Below, in pieces: positions 7,536-16,254 of a stretch of 24,342 bases of DNA. Position 1 is the stretch's first letter. Every line of letters begins with the position of its first letter. Made by a program: the position numbers and the translations under genes. Location of the stretch: assembly GCA_964547975.1 (NCBI GenBank), contig CAZJRM010000059.1:1-24342 (forward strand), read 5' to 3'. The notes under the pieces were generated by a model that saw only the letters and a program-made list of their open reading frames with translations, searched no databases and had not been told where the DNA came from. This DNA comes from CAYJPV01 sp964547975 (GTDB lineage: Bacteria > Acidobacteriota > Vicinamibacteria > Vicinamibacterales > JAKQTR01).

Positions 7536-7564
7536 TTGTCTCCCCGCCCGTTATCCGGGATAGT
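7536..7564 (+). promoter_or_regulatory. Candidate sigma-70-type promoter for the thioredoxin-like gene
   Basis: TTGTCT (7536-7541) and GATAGT (7559-7564) each match four of six consensus bases, with a 17-base spacer. The site lies in the 92-base gap before the gene at 7616 and would give a leader of about 45 bases. Confidence 0.35.
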
Positions 7565-7615
7565 AGGCATTCTCGTGCTCCGGCCCGCCCTGCCGGCACA
7601 TGAAGGAGTGTGTTC

Positions 7616-9403
7616 ATGAACCGTGCGCTCTCTGTCCTCGTCCTCGCTCTCCTGCTCCTGGTGTGGTTCGCAGCGCCGCCTCTGACGGCCAGTCAGGGCC
7701 CCACCACGCCCCAGGCGGCCACGAAGCCTGCGAACGCCGACCAGAAGGCCCCGGCCAAGGACGCCCCGGCGCAGGCGGCCGCCAAACCGGCCGAGCCGAC
7801 CCGCGAAACCCCGCCCGAGTTGAAGGCGTACCAGGAAGCCACGAAGATCGGCGACGCGGACAAGAAGATCGAAGCCCTCCGGAAGGTGATCGCGGACTAC
7901 CCGAAGACGTCGGTCGTCGACATGGCCGAGAGCCAGATCCTGTCGACGCTGGTCCGGCGCGCCTCCGACACGCTGAAGTCGATCCAGGACCAGGCCAAGA
8001 AGATGTCCGAGGGCGACGCCCCGGGAGGCCGAAGCGCCAGCGGTCAGGTCGCCAGTGCCCTGCTCAACGCGAACCTGCTGCTCGACGATGCCGAGGCCTA
8101 CGCGAAGAAGGCGGTCGACGCCTACAGCAGCGAGTCGGTGTACGTGGCCGCGCAGAAGAAGTCGTTCGCCGAACGGCAGGCCGAGGCGGCCAAGAAGGAC
8201 CCGACGGCGAAGCCGCTCACCCCGCCCGATGACGCAGCGCTCGCGAGCAGTTTCAAGGCCATGCGGCAGTCGTCGCTCGTGACGCTGGCGCAGGTCTACG
8301 ACAAGCGGGGCAAGGCCGCCGAGGCGGAAAAGACGTTCAAGGAGGCTTACACGTTCTCGCCGAAGGGCAACAGCGCCGCCACGGCGGCGGCCAAGCTCGC
8401 CGAGTACGCGAAGAAGGCGGGCCGTTCATCCGAGCAGTTCGAATATCTCACGGTCGTGGCGCTGGCGGGCCGGCTGACGGCAGCCGATCGCACCGAGTAC
8501 GAGAACCTGTACAAGCAGTCGCACAACGGTTCGCTCGACGGCCTCGAGGACATGCTGGACGCGCGGTACGCGAAAGAGAACCCGCCAAACGTCCACGTGA
8601 AGCCGTACGTGAAGACCAAGGACCGGACGAAACGCGTGGTTCTGGCAGAAGTCTTCACGGGCGCGGGCTGCCCGCCGTGTGCCGGCGCGGATCTCGCCTA
8701 CGACGGCGCGATGGAGCGCTACGCGCAGACCGAACTTGCCGTGCTGATGTATCACATGCACATCCCGCGGCCCGATCCGATGGCGAACACGTACAGCATC
8801 AAGCGCGCCGATTTCTACGCGATCCGCGGCGTGCCGACGGCGGTGGTGGACGGCGAGGCGAAGATCGGGGGCGGGAGCGCCGAGTCGGCGCCGAAGATCT
8901 ACGCCGAAACCGTGGAGCCGGCCATCGAGAAACGGCTGACGAAGGCGCCGGGCACGAAGGTCGACCTCAAGATCGAGAAGAAGGGTAACGTGATCACCGC
9001 GAAGGTCGCGGTCGGGAAGACGCCAGCGGCCGCGAAGAAGGTCCGCCTGCACGTGGTGCTGGCGGAGGCGAAGATCCGGTACAGCGGCGAGAACGGCGTG
9101 CGGTTCCACCCGATGGTCGTGCGCAACATCGCCATGGGCGACAAGGACACCCAGGGATTCGCCGTGGCGCCCGGCAAGGGCTTCAAGACGGCCTACGTCT
9201 TCGACGTCCAGAAGACGATGGACGAGGCGAAGGCGCACCTCGACGACTTCGAAGTGAACAACACCCGGTTCGGGAAGTTCCAGTTCTCGACCAAGAAACA
9301 CGCCATCGACGGTGACTCGCTCTACGTCGTCGCGTTCGTGCAGGACGAAGAGACGAAAGACATCCTGCAGACGGCCATCGTCAAGGCGATCGCGAAGAAG
9401 TAG
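7616..9403 (+). CDS. Secreted thioredoxin-fold protein with CPPC motif and helical N-terminal region
   Basis: This 595-residue protein starts with a signal peptide (about 1-26), then an Ala/Pro/Lys-rich linker to about residue 65. Residues about 65-290 are helical and TPR-like, with GKAAEAEKTFKEAY as the clearest repeat. A thioredoxin-like domain follows, with the redox motif Cys352-Pro-Pro-Cys355 (FTGAGCPPCAGAD) and the cis-proline loop at Pro407 (GVPTAVVDG). About 150 C-terminal residues are beta-rich. The order thioredoxin fold then beta domain resembles Omp28-type outer-membrane-associated proteins. It probably acts on thiols in the periplasm or at the surface; the partner is unknown. AAGGAG (7603-7608) lies 7 bases before ATG 7616, which decides the start over GTG 7610. 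The stop is one base from that of the convergent phospholipase-D-like gene. Confidence 0.78.
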   Translation: MNRALSVLVLALLLLVWFAAPPLTASQGPTTPQAATKPANADQKAPAKDAPAQAAAKPAEPTRETPPELKAYQEATKIGDADKKIEALRKVIADYPKTSVVDMAESQILSTLVRRASDTLKSIQDQAKKMSEGDAPGGRSASGQVASALLNANLLLDDAEAYAKKAVDAYSSESVYVAAQKKSFAERQAEAAKKDPTAKPLTPPDDAALASSFKAMRQSSLVTLAQVYDKRGKAAEAEKTFKEAYTFSPKGNSAATAAAKLAEYAKKAGRSSEQFEYLTVVALAGRLTAADRTEYENLYKQSHNGSLDGLEDMLDARYAKENPPNVHVKPYVKTKDRTKRVVLAEVFTGAGCPPCAGADLAYDGAMERYAQTELAVLMYHMHIPRPDPMANTYSIKRADFYAIRGVPTAVVDGEAKIGGGSAESAPKIYAETVEPAIEKRLTKAPGTKVDLKIEKKGNVITAKVAVGKTPAAAKKVRLHVVLAEAKIRYSGENGVRFHPMVVRNIAMGDKDTQGFAVAPGKGFKTAYVFDVQKTMDEAKAHLDDFEVNNTRFGKFQFSTKKHAIDGDSLYVVAFVQDEETKDILQTAIVKAIAKK

Positions 9404-9404
9404 C

Positions 9405-12400
9405 CTACAGCGCGCTGCGGCCCCACCGAGCCAGCAGCCGTTTGAATCGCGAGGGCGGCGGGAGCAGCGCATCGAGCTGCTCCTGCCGCTCGATCCACGT
9501 CGACATCCCCGCCACCATCACGAAGTCCAGCATGCCCGTCAGCGCGGCGGGCCCGGACACCGTCACCGCGGCCTCGCCGTCGAACAGCATGCTGCGATCG
9601 TTCATGTTGAACGACCCGACCTGCAGGTAGTACGCCGTCTTGGCGACGGTGTCGGCATCCAGCGTCGCCTGGTGTCCGGCGATCAACTGCCGGCGGATGG
9701 CCCACACCGCCCGCGGCAGTTCGCGGACATCCAGGTCCTTCCGCTCGTTCCCGCTGACCTGGCGCGCCCGCTGCTCGAAGTACTCGACGAGCAGCGGTAC
9801 CATCTCGGGCCGCGTGAAGAGCCCGTCCCAGCCGCCCGGAGTGGCGGCGTAGAATCCCTTCATGTGCAGCTTCGGATGCACGTCGCCCGGAGCGGCGACC
9901 AGGTAGTCTGGAGGCCGCTCGCGCTGGAGCGCAACGGCGAGCTCGGCCCATCGTCTCAGCGTGGCGTCGGGCAGCGGAACCAGGGCGTGGAACCACGGCC
10001 CGGCCTCAGCCAAGGTCGCTTCGGCGGCGCGGATTCGTCCGGCGATGTCACCGACGCCGGTCCGTTCGTTGAACAACCCGACCTTGAACAGGCCGCCTTC
10101 GGCGGCTATACGTGCGTCGAGCCCCTTCGACAGCGCCAGGAGGCGGCTGAACAGCATGTGCGCGCGGGCCATCATCGGCCAGCCGGCTGCCGGCGCGTTC
10201 CTGAGGGCCGGCGCGATGACCAGCACCCGGCAGCCGCGCAGCGCGCTTCCCAGGAGCAGCGACCCGTAAAGATGGTCCTCCCAGAGGGAGTCGGGCACGA
10301 TGAGGACGCTGCCCTTCGGCAGGAGGCTCGTCAGCAGGGCCTTCACGGCGCTGACCTGCTTCCGGCCGTAGCCGGCCTCGTTATGGCTCTGCATTGCCCG
10401 GGCGGGCGGAATGACGTCTGCCTCCTGGCGCGCGCGTTCCGCCGCCACGCGCGCGGCGTAATCGGCCGCGAGCGGCCGCTCGACGAGCACCGCTGGCAGT
10501 TCGTGATCCCGGGCGCCCTGCCGTGTGATCAGCCGGCGGAGCGCCGACTTGGCCTCCAGCGCCGCAGGACCCTGCACGATGATGGCGCGATCCTCCCAGC
10601 CTGCGCCCGTGTAGTGCTCGCCGATGCCCATTCCAGTGAACATGGCTTCGCCGGCGTACGGGTCATCCTCGGAGATGTCGTAGAACACGATCTTCCGGTG
10701 ATCGCGCATCAGGCTGTCCGGCATCCCCAGCAGAGGGAAGAGACCGCCCGCCCAGAACGAGAAGTCCGCGGGATGGGTGATGTTGACGTGCACCTTGACG
10801 AGGTTGCGCAGCCACCCCTCACCGAAACGCGCCCGCCCAGCCTGCAGATGCCGAGACCGCTGCACGGCGTCCCGCAGCCCGCGCTGCGCCTCTTCGACCT
10901 GGCGCTGGACATCGGCGAACGCCGGTGGAAGCGCGACCGATGCCCCCAGCGGGTCTTCGAGCAGCGTCATCCAGAGGCGCCCGTTGTTGGCTTCGTAGAA
11001 GTACTGGTCGAGCACGATGAAGTACTGAGGGATGTGGCGCGCGGTGTCGTACTCCCGTGCCCGGGCCGCGAGCGTTTCCAGGTACGTCACGACGTGCATC
11101 GCGGCAACCCGGTCGACCGGAGCCGTGGCCGACCGGCCCCGGACGTCGTGGATCCACAGGACGTGGTACCGCTGCGCCTTGCGAATCGTGCGGGCGAACT
11201 CGAACTGGAACGCCTCGTTCAGCACGTAGTACACGTGGTTCCCGTCGCTGAAACGTCCGCCGGACGCCCGCTCGATCAGGTCGTCGATCTCGGCTTGCGT
11301 GTCCGCCTCTTCAGGGGCCAGGGCGACCTGCAGAGGGATGAAGGTCCGCCGGTCGCTGTGCCAGGCGCGCCGGACGTCCATCCTCACGCCATCGAGTTCC
11401 CGGATCGCCGCGCGAAGCGCCACTCCCGCCGCCTGGCGCTGCGGGCCGCTTACGGCGGGGAGTGTGGCCAGATCGGCGTCGAACCGTCGGATCGCGCCCG
11501 GGACGAACACCTCGAGACCCGACGGTGACCTCCGCTGGCCGACCAGGCCGACAAGCGGGAGCAGCACGTCCTCGAGGACAATGCGCCGCGCCCGCACGGT
11601 CACGAGGTCGATCGTGTCGCCCGGAACGCCACCGCCAGCCTCCGAGAGCACGGAGGCGAACAGAGCGCGCCACGCCGCCATCATGCGCCGACTCAGTTCG
11701 GCGGGCTCGGCCAGCGGCCGCACCGCGGCCATGTCGCCGGCGACGGCCCTGGCCGGGTCGTCGCCCATGCGACTGTGAAGCGGAATGACCAGGCGAGCCG
11801 TGGCGTCGGCCGCGGCTCGGAACTCGCGAATCGCGCTCGCCGGCGGCGTCGCGGTTGCGGGCGGCAGGCGTTCCAGACGCTGCCGCACCTTGTCCGCACG
11901 AGGCCGGGTGACACCGGCGCGCTGCGCAAGCGGGACGACGACCCCGAGCCGAAATGTCTGATCGCGCCCGGGCAACCATTCGAGGCGGAGACGAGAGCCG
12001 GCCCCGAACGTCCCTCCGCGGCGAAGGTTCAGATCGACGCCAAGCAACCAGTCGACCGCGCCCGACCGCGCCTCGTAGTCGACCCCGGTGTGCAGCCTGG
12101 CGACCGGGCTGGCGAGCAGCAGGCGACCGCCGCCCTCGGCGCCGTCGCGCCCGCCGCCGGCGTAGCCCTCGACTCGTAACGCGGCCATGCCGGTCAGCGG
12201 GCTCTTCAGGTCCTTCTGCACCCCGAAGAACACGGCACCCCTCGAGGCGTCGGCATCCATCGTCGCGCCGAGTTGCCACTTGTAGCGCGGCGGCTGGCCC
12301 ATGGACCAGATCAGGCCTCCGTCCTGCGGCGGTCGCTGGTACGCGGACGAGGCCGACGAGGCTGGTACCGGCGTTGTCGCTCTTGTCTCCTGCGCGTGCG

Positions 12401-12440
12401 CCGGAACCGTCGCCGTGAGGGCGAGTACGCCGAGCAGCCA
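9405..12440 (-). CDS. Exported phospholipase D-like protein with N-terminal beta-rich region (5' end in assembly gap)
   Basis: The frame is open from the edge of the N run, giving 1011 visible residues. It starts inside a signal peptide (WLLGVLALTATVPAHAQ), so probably only some 10-20 residues are missing. About 140 residues then read like alternating beta strands of an outer-membrane barrel, ending at FRLGVVVPL. The first PLD motif, HRKIVFYD (near 10677-10700), is a perfect HxKx4D, followed by MFTGMGIGEHYTG and WEDRAIIVQGP. The second half is unusual: HPKLHMKGFYA (about 9858-9885) lacks the expected Asp, and the usual GSxN element (GSFNMNDRSMLF, about 9575-9625) comes some 80 residues later. 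PLD enzymes hydrolyse or transfer phosphodiesters such as phospholipids; activity with one altered motif is uncertain. An exported lipid-modifying role is inferred. It overlaps nothing and converges with the thioredoxin-like gene. Confidence 0.75.
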   Translation of the reverse strand, partial: WLLGVLALTATVPAHAQETRATTPVPASSASSAYQRPPQDGGLIWSMGQPPRYKWQLGATMDADASRGAVFFGVQKDLKSPLTGMAALRVEGYAGGGRDGAEGGGRLLLASPVARLHTGVDYEARSGAVDWLLGVDLNLRRGGTFGAGSRLRLEWLPGRDQTFRLGVVVPLAQRAGVTRPRADKVRQRLERLPPATATPPASAIREFRAAADATARLVIPLHSRMGDDPARAVAGDMAAVRPLAEPAELSRRMMAAWRALFASVLSEAGGGVPGDTIDLVTVRARRIVLEDVLLPLVGLVGQRRSPSGLEVFVPGAIRRFDADLATLPAVSGPQRQAAGVALRAAIRELDGVRMDVRRAWHSDRRTFIPLQVALAPEEADTQAEIDDLIERASGGRFSDGNHVYYVLNEAFQFEFARTIRKAQRYHVLWIHDVRGRSATAPVDRVAAMHVVTYLETLAARAREYDTARHIPQYFIVLDQYFYEANNGRLWMTLLEDPLGASVALPPAFADVQRQVEEAQRGLRDAVQRSRHLQAGRARFGEGWLRNLVKVHVNITHPADFSFWAGGLFPLLGMPDSLMRDHRKIVFYDISEDDPYAGEAMFTGMGIGEHYTGAGWEDRAIIVQGPAALEAKSALRRLITRQGARDHELPAVLVERPLAADYAARVAAERARQEADVIPPARAMQSHNEAGYGRKQVSAVKALLTSLLPKGSVLIVPDSLWEDHLYGSLLLGSALRGCRVLVIAPALRNAPAAGWPMMARAHMLFSRLLALSKGLDARIAAEGGLFKVGLFNERTGVGDIAGRIRAAEATLAEAGPWFHALVPLPDATLRRWAELAVALQRERPPDYLVAAPGDVHPKLHMKGFYAATPGGWDGLFTRPEMVPLLVEYFEQRARQVSGNERKDLDVRELPRAVWAIRRQLIAGHQATLDADTVAKTAYYLQVGSFNMNDRSMLFDGEAAVTVSGPAALTGMLDFVMVAGMSTWIERQEQLDALLPPPSRFKRLLARWGRSAL

Positions 12441-12540
12441 NNNNNNNNNNNNNNNNNNNNNNNNNNNNNNNNNNNNNNNNNNNNNNNNNNNNNNNNNNNN
12501 NNNNNNNNNNNNNNNNNNNNNNNNNNNNNNNNNNNNNNNN
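12441..12540. other. Assembly gap (100 N)
   Basis: Exactly 100 undetermined bases, the usual placeholder for a scaffold join of unknown length. It hides the start of the phospholipase-D-like gene and its upstream region. It begins immediately after the stop of the kinase-like/barrel gene at 12541. Open frames that run through the N run are not real genes. Confidence 0.98.
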
Positions 12541-15099
12541 CTAGAACGGGTACCCAATCCCCGCGTAGAATCGGTAGCCCTCGGTGCTCCGAGCCACGAC
12601 CGCGTACGCGGTGAGATTGACTCCCGGAGGCCGCACCATGAACCCGCCGCCGGTCGAGGTGTGCCAGCGGTTCGACGCTTCGCCGGCGAGCCACACGCGG
12701 CCCGTGTCGGTGAAGGCGAGCGCGCCGATGCGCAGCGGAATCTGCGCGATCGTCAGGTCGCCGAGCCAGCCGCGGAAGGACGCCGATCCGTAAAGTGACG
12801 CATCGCCCGCGAACCGCCGATCCGCGAACCCCCGATCGTTGCGGCCGCCGATGAAGGCCGACTCGAACCACGGGTATTCTCCCCAGAGCTTCCGTCCTCC
12901 GACGCGGAACGCCATGTGCGCGCGAGGACGGCCGACGTAAGCCGCAAGGCTTCCTTCGCCGCCCGAGTACGCGTCCTTCACGTCCCAGACCTTCGGCGCG
13001 TGGAACGCCTCGGCGGAAACCCGGACTCCGTTGACGTGTTCGCCATCGTCGGTCGGCAGGATGGCATCCAACCCGGAGGCCTTGCGGGACGGCGCCCGCG
13101 AGTCGAACAGGAAGGTGCCCCGCACCGCCGCCCTCGAAAACGCCCCCGCGCCGTACGGATTGAGTTCGCTGAGGATGCTGCCTTCCCGGTCTTCCGTCCG
13201 CGAGTAGCGGACGTCCGCCCCCGCCGTGACGCGAAGCCGGGGGCCCCACTCGTACCGGAGACCCGGCGTCACCGACAACACGCGCTCACGAGTCTGGAAC
13301 GCCTCGCGCCCGGCCGGTTCTTCCGTTTCGTTGCCAGGGCCGAAGTAGTGGTAGTGCTCCATCGTCGACGCGAAGGTCGCGATATCGAACCCGAGATGCG
13401 ACCCTGCGCGGTTGAATTCGCCGGTGTACTGCAGGCGTCCGATCAGGCCGCCCGTCGCGATGGCCGCGCCCACCGACTGCACGCTCTTCGCGGGCAGCGT
13501 GCGAAAGCCCCACGCCGTCCTGGAGAAGCCGTAACCCAGCACGAACTGCGTGTCCGGCGAATAGCTGAAGATGGCGCCCGGTGTCGTCCAGTGGCCGAAG
13601 CTGCGCGGCTCGATGAACGGCGCGTCTTTCACGGGACTCGGGTTGACCCACCGTTGTCCGACGACGTCCGTGCCCGGGCCCCGGCGCACGTCTGCCGTCC
13701 CCGCATCGTGCCAGACTTCCGTTCCGCCGCTGGCGGAGTCGTCGACGACGTCGTGACCGCCACCGGCGATGACGCGCACCAGGACGGGCCCTCCCGGCCG
13801 GCCGGTCCGGACGACGCGGTCGTCCCCGCCGTGCAGGTACACGCGCACGTTGCCGGTCTCGCCGGTGACGAACCGGCGACGGAAGTACGGCGCCTCGCCC
13901 CGAACCGCGATGGTGACGTCCACCGAATCGTCGTCTCCCCTGGCGATGGACACCTCGTCGGCGAGGTCGGATGCGTGCACGTCCACGTCCTTTGCGTAGT
14001 ACCGGTAGACCCTCCCCACGTAGTCCACGAGCGCGGCCCGGCGCGACTGGAGCACCGGGAGCTTGCGGGGGGCATCCTTCGCGTACCACTCGGGCGGCAT
14101 CTGCCGCAGGGCGCGGTCGATCACGTCGTCGGTCAGCGCGGCCTGCACCTCGCGGGCGATAGACGCGAAGTCCTCGGCCGTCAAGTCCGCAAGCAGCCAG
14201 CGATCGACCTCGAACGAATTGCCCAGCGGACCTTCGAGCCGCTTCTGGTACTTCGCTTCCAGTTTCAGGAACTGCGGCCGGTGGGCATGCAGGAAACGCA
14301 TGAGCAGGCCGTCACGGTACAGAAAGACGAAGTCCGGGTCCTCGGGGAGCGGTTGCCACCCCGGCCGGCCCGGGAGTGTCATCCACCGCCACTGACCGCG
14401 ATGGCGATCGAAGTTCTCGACCCAGAGATCCATGATGCGCGCGCGAAGGAGCTGACGGCTGTCCACGCGGATGCGGGGGTTCTCGAGGAGCCGCTTCCAC
14501 AACGTCCCCGACGACACGATCTCGGTGGCGCCCATGAAACCGCCGTAGGTCGAAGAGGTGGGTGTCGGGAATTCTTCGATGGTGCCAATCTGGTTGGCAA
14601 ACGTCGCACGGAACTCCCCGAGGGTCGGGTCGTCCGGCATGACGACCAGGCGCGGCGTCGTATGGGGGATCCCGAGTGTCCCGGCAAAGACGGGCAGCAT
14701 CACGCCCGCGGCCGGATGCGTGCCGGACGTCTGGTCGTGCGCGATGGCCCCAACCCAGGTGTCGCGCACCTGCTCGGGCATCATGCGCTGCGGTTCCTTG
14801 TGCAACGATCGGAACGTGTACGCGCGGCCGTCGGCGCCCTTCATCGCGAGCCCGAGGCTCTGGGCCTGGCCCACCTGGCGGACCGGTGTGAGACCTCCGG
14901 CTTCATTCTTCAGGTCCAGCACGGGCAGGCGCACCGGCGTGGTCCACAAGTCCCGGTACCCGTCACCGAGCACAACACGCTTGAGCGCGCCCGCGGCATA
15001 CTCCGGTCCGACGGTGACTGGCTTCGACTCCTGAGCCCACGCATACCCCGCGCAGAGGACCCCGGCGAGCGCGCCAGCCACGATGCGACTCTTCACCAT
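12541..15099 (-). CDS. Exported kinase-like domain plus outer-membrane beta-barrel protein (paralog A)
   Basis: This 852-residue protein has a signal peptide (1-22, AGYAWA). Residues about 35-360 look like a divergent protein-kinase/HipA-like fold. They include a GQAQSLGL glycine-containing strand near 77-84, AYTFRSLHK (93-101) at the place of the nucleotide-binding strand, and MPDDPTLGEFR (154-164). DRHRGQW at 231-237 recalls the DRHxxN catalytic loop of HipA and PI-kinases, and PEDPDFVF at 252-259 may be a DFG equivalent. Gln236 replaces the usual Asn. Residues about 415-455 hold GGDDRV and GGGHDVVDDS, resembling calcium-binding repeats. From about 490 to the C-terminal Phe (GIGYPF) the sequence alternates like an Omp85/BamA-type barrel. 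Similar proteins occur, from memory, in Bacteroidetes without a known function. GGAG sits 5 bases before ATG 15099. The kinase assignment is inference. Confidence 0.72.
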   Translation of the reverse strand: MVKSRIVAGALAGVLCAGYAWAQESKPVTVGPEYAAGALKRVVLGDGYRDLWTTPVRLPVLDLKNEAGGLTPVRQVGQAQSLGLAMKGADGRAYTFRSLHKEPQRMMPEQVRDTWVGAIAHDQTSGTHPAAGVMLPVFAGTLGIPHTTPRLVVMPDDPTLGEFRATFANQIGTIEEFPTPTSSTYGGFMGATEIVSSGTLWKRLLENPRIRVDSRQLLRARIMDLWVENFDRHRGQWRWMTLPGRPGWQPLPEDPDFVFLYRDGLLMRFLHAHRPQFLKLEAKYQKRLEGPLGNSFEVDRWLLADLTAEDFASIAREVQAALTDDVIDRALRQMPPEWYAKDAPRKLPVLQSRRAALVDYVGRVYRYYAKDVDVHASDLADEVSIARGDDDSVDVTIAVRGEAPYFRRRFVTGETGNVRVYLHGGDDRVVRTGRPGGPVLVRVIAGGGHDVVDDSASGGTEVWHDAGTADVRRGPGTDVVGQRWVNPSPVKDAPFIEPRSFGHWTTPGAIFSYSPDTQFVLGYGFSRTAWGFRTLPAKSVQSVGAAIATGGLIGRLQYTGEFNRAGSHLGFDIATFASTMEHYHYFGPGNETEEPAGREAFQTRERVLSVTPGLRYEWGPRLRVTAGADVRYSRTEDREGSILSELNPYGAGAFSRAAVRGTFLFDSRAPSRKASGLDAILPTDDGEHVNGVRVSAEAFHAPKVWDVKDAYSGGEGSLAAYVGRPRAHMAFRVGGRKLWGEYPWFESAFIGGRNDRGFADRRFAGDASLYGSASFRGWLGDLTIAQIPLRIGALAFTDTGRVWLAGEASNRWHTSTGGGFMVRPPGVNLTAYAVVARSTEGYRFYAGIGYPF

Positions 15100-15246
15100 G
15101 ATGACTCCGACGATTCAAGTGTGAAGGACCATTGTCGCTCGGAGAATCGGCCGTCGAACGCCGGCAGATCAAAAAAGTCCTGAGGCAGAAAACGGATAGC
15201 CCGGTGTCCGTGCCGGCAGCGAGACTGTAGAGATCGAAGCCCCGTC

Positions 15247-15262
15247 CCGGAACCAGTTCCGG
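15247..15262. promoter_or_regulatory. Palindrome, candidate operator
   Basis: CCGGAACCAGTTCCGG is a perfect 7-base inverted repeat around a 2-base centre. It lies 26 bases before the lysozyme-inhibitor start, within the 189-base divergent region shared with the barrel gene that starts at 15099. Size and symmetry fit a dimeric repressor site; no regulator gene is in the window. Confidence 0.4.
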
Positions 15263-15288
15263 ACTCAACCGGGGCGAGGGTCATCGAC

Positions 15289-16230
15289 ATGACGAGAAGG
15301 GCGATTGCTGGTACGTGGGCCGTGGCGCTGCTGATCACCGTCGGCGCGGCCGGGGCGCAGGACATCCCGAAGGTGCCCGTGCATTTCAAGCCAGGCACCT
15401 CCAGCGCGACGCTGACGCGCACGCTCGCGGGGCGCGAGACCGTCGACTTCGTGATAGGGGCCAGGGCCGGCCAGACGATGAAGGTCGCGATGAAGACGAC
15501 CAACGGGGCGGCGTACTTCAACGTGTTGCCGCCTGCTTCCACAGGTGAGGCCATCTTCATCGGATCGACCGAGGGGCTGTCCTTCGAAGGCGCGTTGCCA
15601 AAAGACGGCGACTATGCCATTCGTGTCTATCTGATGCGGAGCGCGGCCCGGCGAGGCGAACGCGCGAACGTTACGTTGACCGTGTCGATCACCGGTGGAA
15701 GACCGGCTGCCCCTTCCGGGGGCCCTGGCGGCGCGGGCGCCTTCGACAAGACGTGCTCCCTGCAGGGCATCTCGTTTCGCGTCCAGTGCGCCAACGACAT
15801 CGCGACGCCGACGGTCGCCGTCACGCCCTCCCACCTCGAGATCGACAACAGCCCGATGACCTCGAAGGCAGAGGGCCACGTTGTCGGGGCCGAGGTGGCA
15901 GACCTCAATGCGGACGGCTCGCCCGAGATCTACGTGTACGTCCGTGAGCCAGGCGCACCCGCCCGCGGCTCGCTCATTGCGTATGCCGCGAACCGCAAGA
16001 AGTCCCTCAGCGGTATCTCTCTGCCGGCGCTGGCCGATGATGCCAGGCTGGCGAAGGGGTACCGGGGCGGAGACGAGTTCGCGACGGTCGAACTGGTCCT
16101 CGCCAGGCGTTTTCCGATCTACGCGGACGGCGACACGAAGCCCAGCGGCCGTATCCGGCAGATCCAGTACAAACTCGCCCAGGGTGAAGCCGGCTGGGTC
16201 CTCAAGGTCGACAGGGTTCTCGAGTTCTGA
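15289..16230 (+). CDS. Periplasmic lysozyme-inhibitor-like protein: PliG-like plus PliI-like domains
   Basis: This 313-residue protein has a signal peptide (1-23, GAAGAQ). Residues about 27-136 resemble the inhibitor of g-type lysozyme: TVDFVIGARAGQTM, AYFNVLPP, and YAIRVYLMRSAARRGE. A Gly/Pro linker (about 137-151) leads to residues 152-313, which resemble the PliI inhibitor of i-type (invertebrate) lysozyme. That part has GAEVADLNADGSPEIYVYV (200-218), GSLIAYAANRKKSL, KGYRGGDEF, RRFPIYADGD and YKLAQGEAGW. Cys155 and Cys168 could form a disulfide. Such inhibitors bind the lysozyme active site and protect periplasmic peptidoglycan. Family assignments come from remembered motifs and need a profile search. 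GCGAGGG is placed 8 bases before ATG 15289. It diverges from the kinase-like/barrel gene and converges with GH20. Confidence 0.65.
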   Translation: MTRRAIAGTWAVALLITVGAAGAQDIPKVPVHFKPGTSSATLTRTLAGRETVDFVIGARAGQTMKVAMKTTNGAAYFNVLPPASTGEAIFIGSTEGLSFEGALPKDGDYAIRVYLMRSAARRGERANVTLTVSITGGRPAAPSGGPGGAGAFDKTCSLQGISFRVQCANDIATPTVAVTPSHLEIDNSPMTSKAEGHVVGAEVADLNADGSPEIYVYVREPGAPARGSLIAYAANRKKSLSGISLPALADDARLAKGYRGGDEFATVELVLARRFPIYADGDTKPSGRIRQIQYKLAQGEAGWVLKVDRVLEF

Positions 16231-16254
16231 CTTCACCGGTCGCGCGCAGGCGCG

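Noticed and set aside
9408..9417. 10-base palindrome CAGCGCGCTG beside two convergent stops
   Set aside because: Short GC palindromes are frequent by chance in DNA of this composition, and no T-run follows.
9312..11528. Plus-strand open frame of over 700 codons
   Set aside because: It overlaps the end of the thioredoxin-like gene and lies antisense to the phospholipase-D-like gene; composition is typical of an antisense artefact.
9405..12557. A continuous frame joining the PLD-like gene through the N run to 12557
   Set aside because: The joined codons beyond the gap overlap the end of paralog A and the N run has unknown length, so the start of the PLD-like gene cannot be there by evidence.
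12916..15183. Plus-strand open frame of about 755 codons
   Set aside because: Antisense to kinase-like/barrel paralog A, whose reading frame is confirmed by its paralog at 22805.
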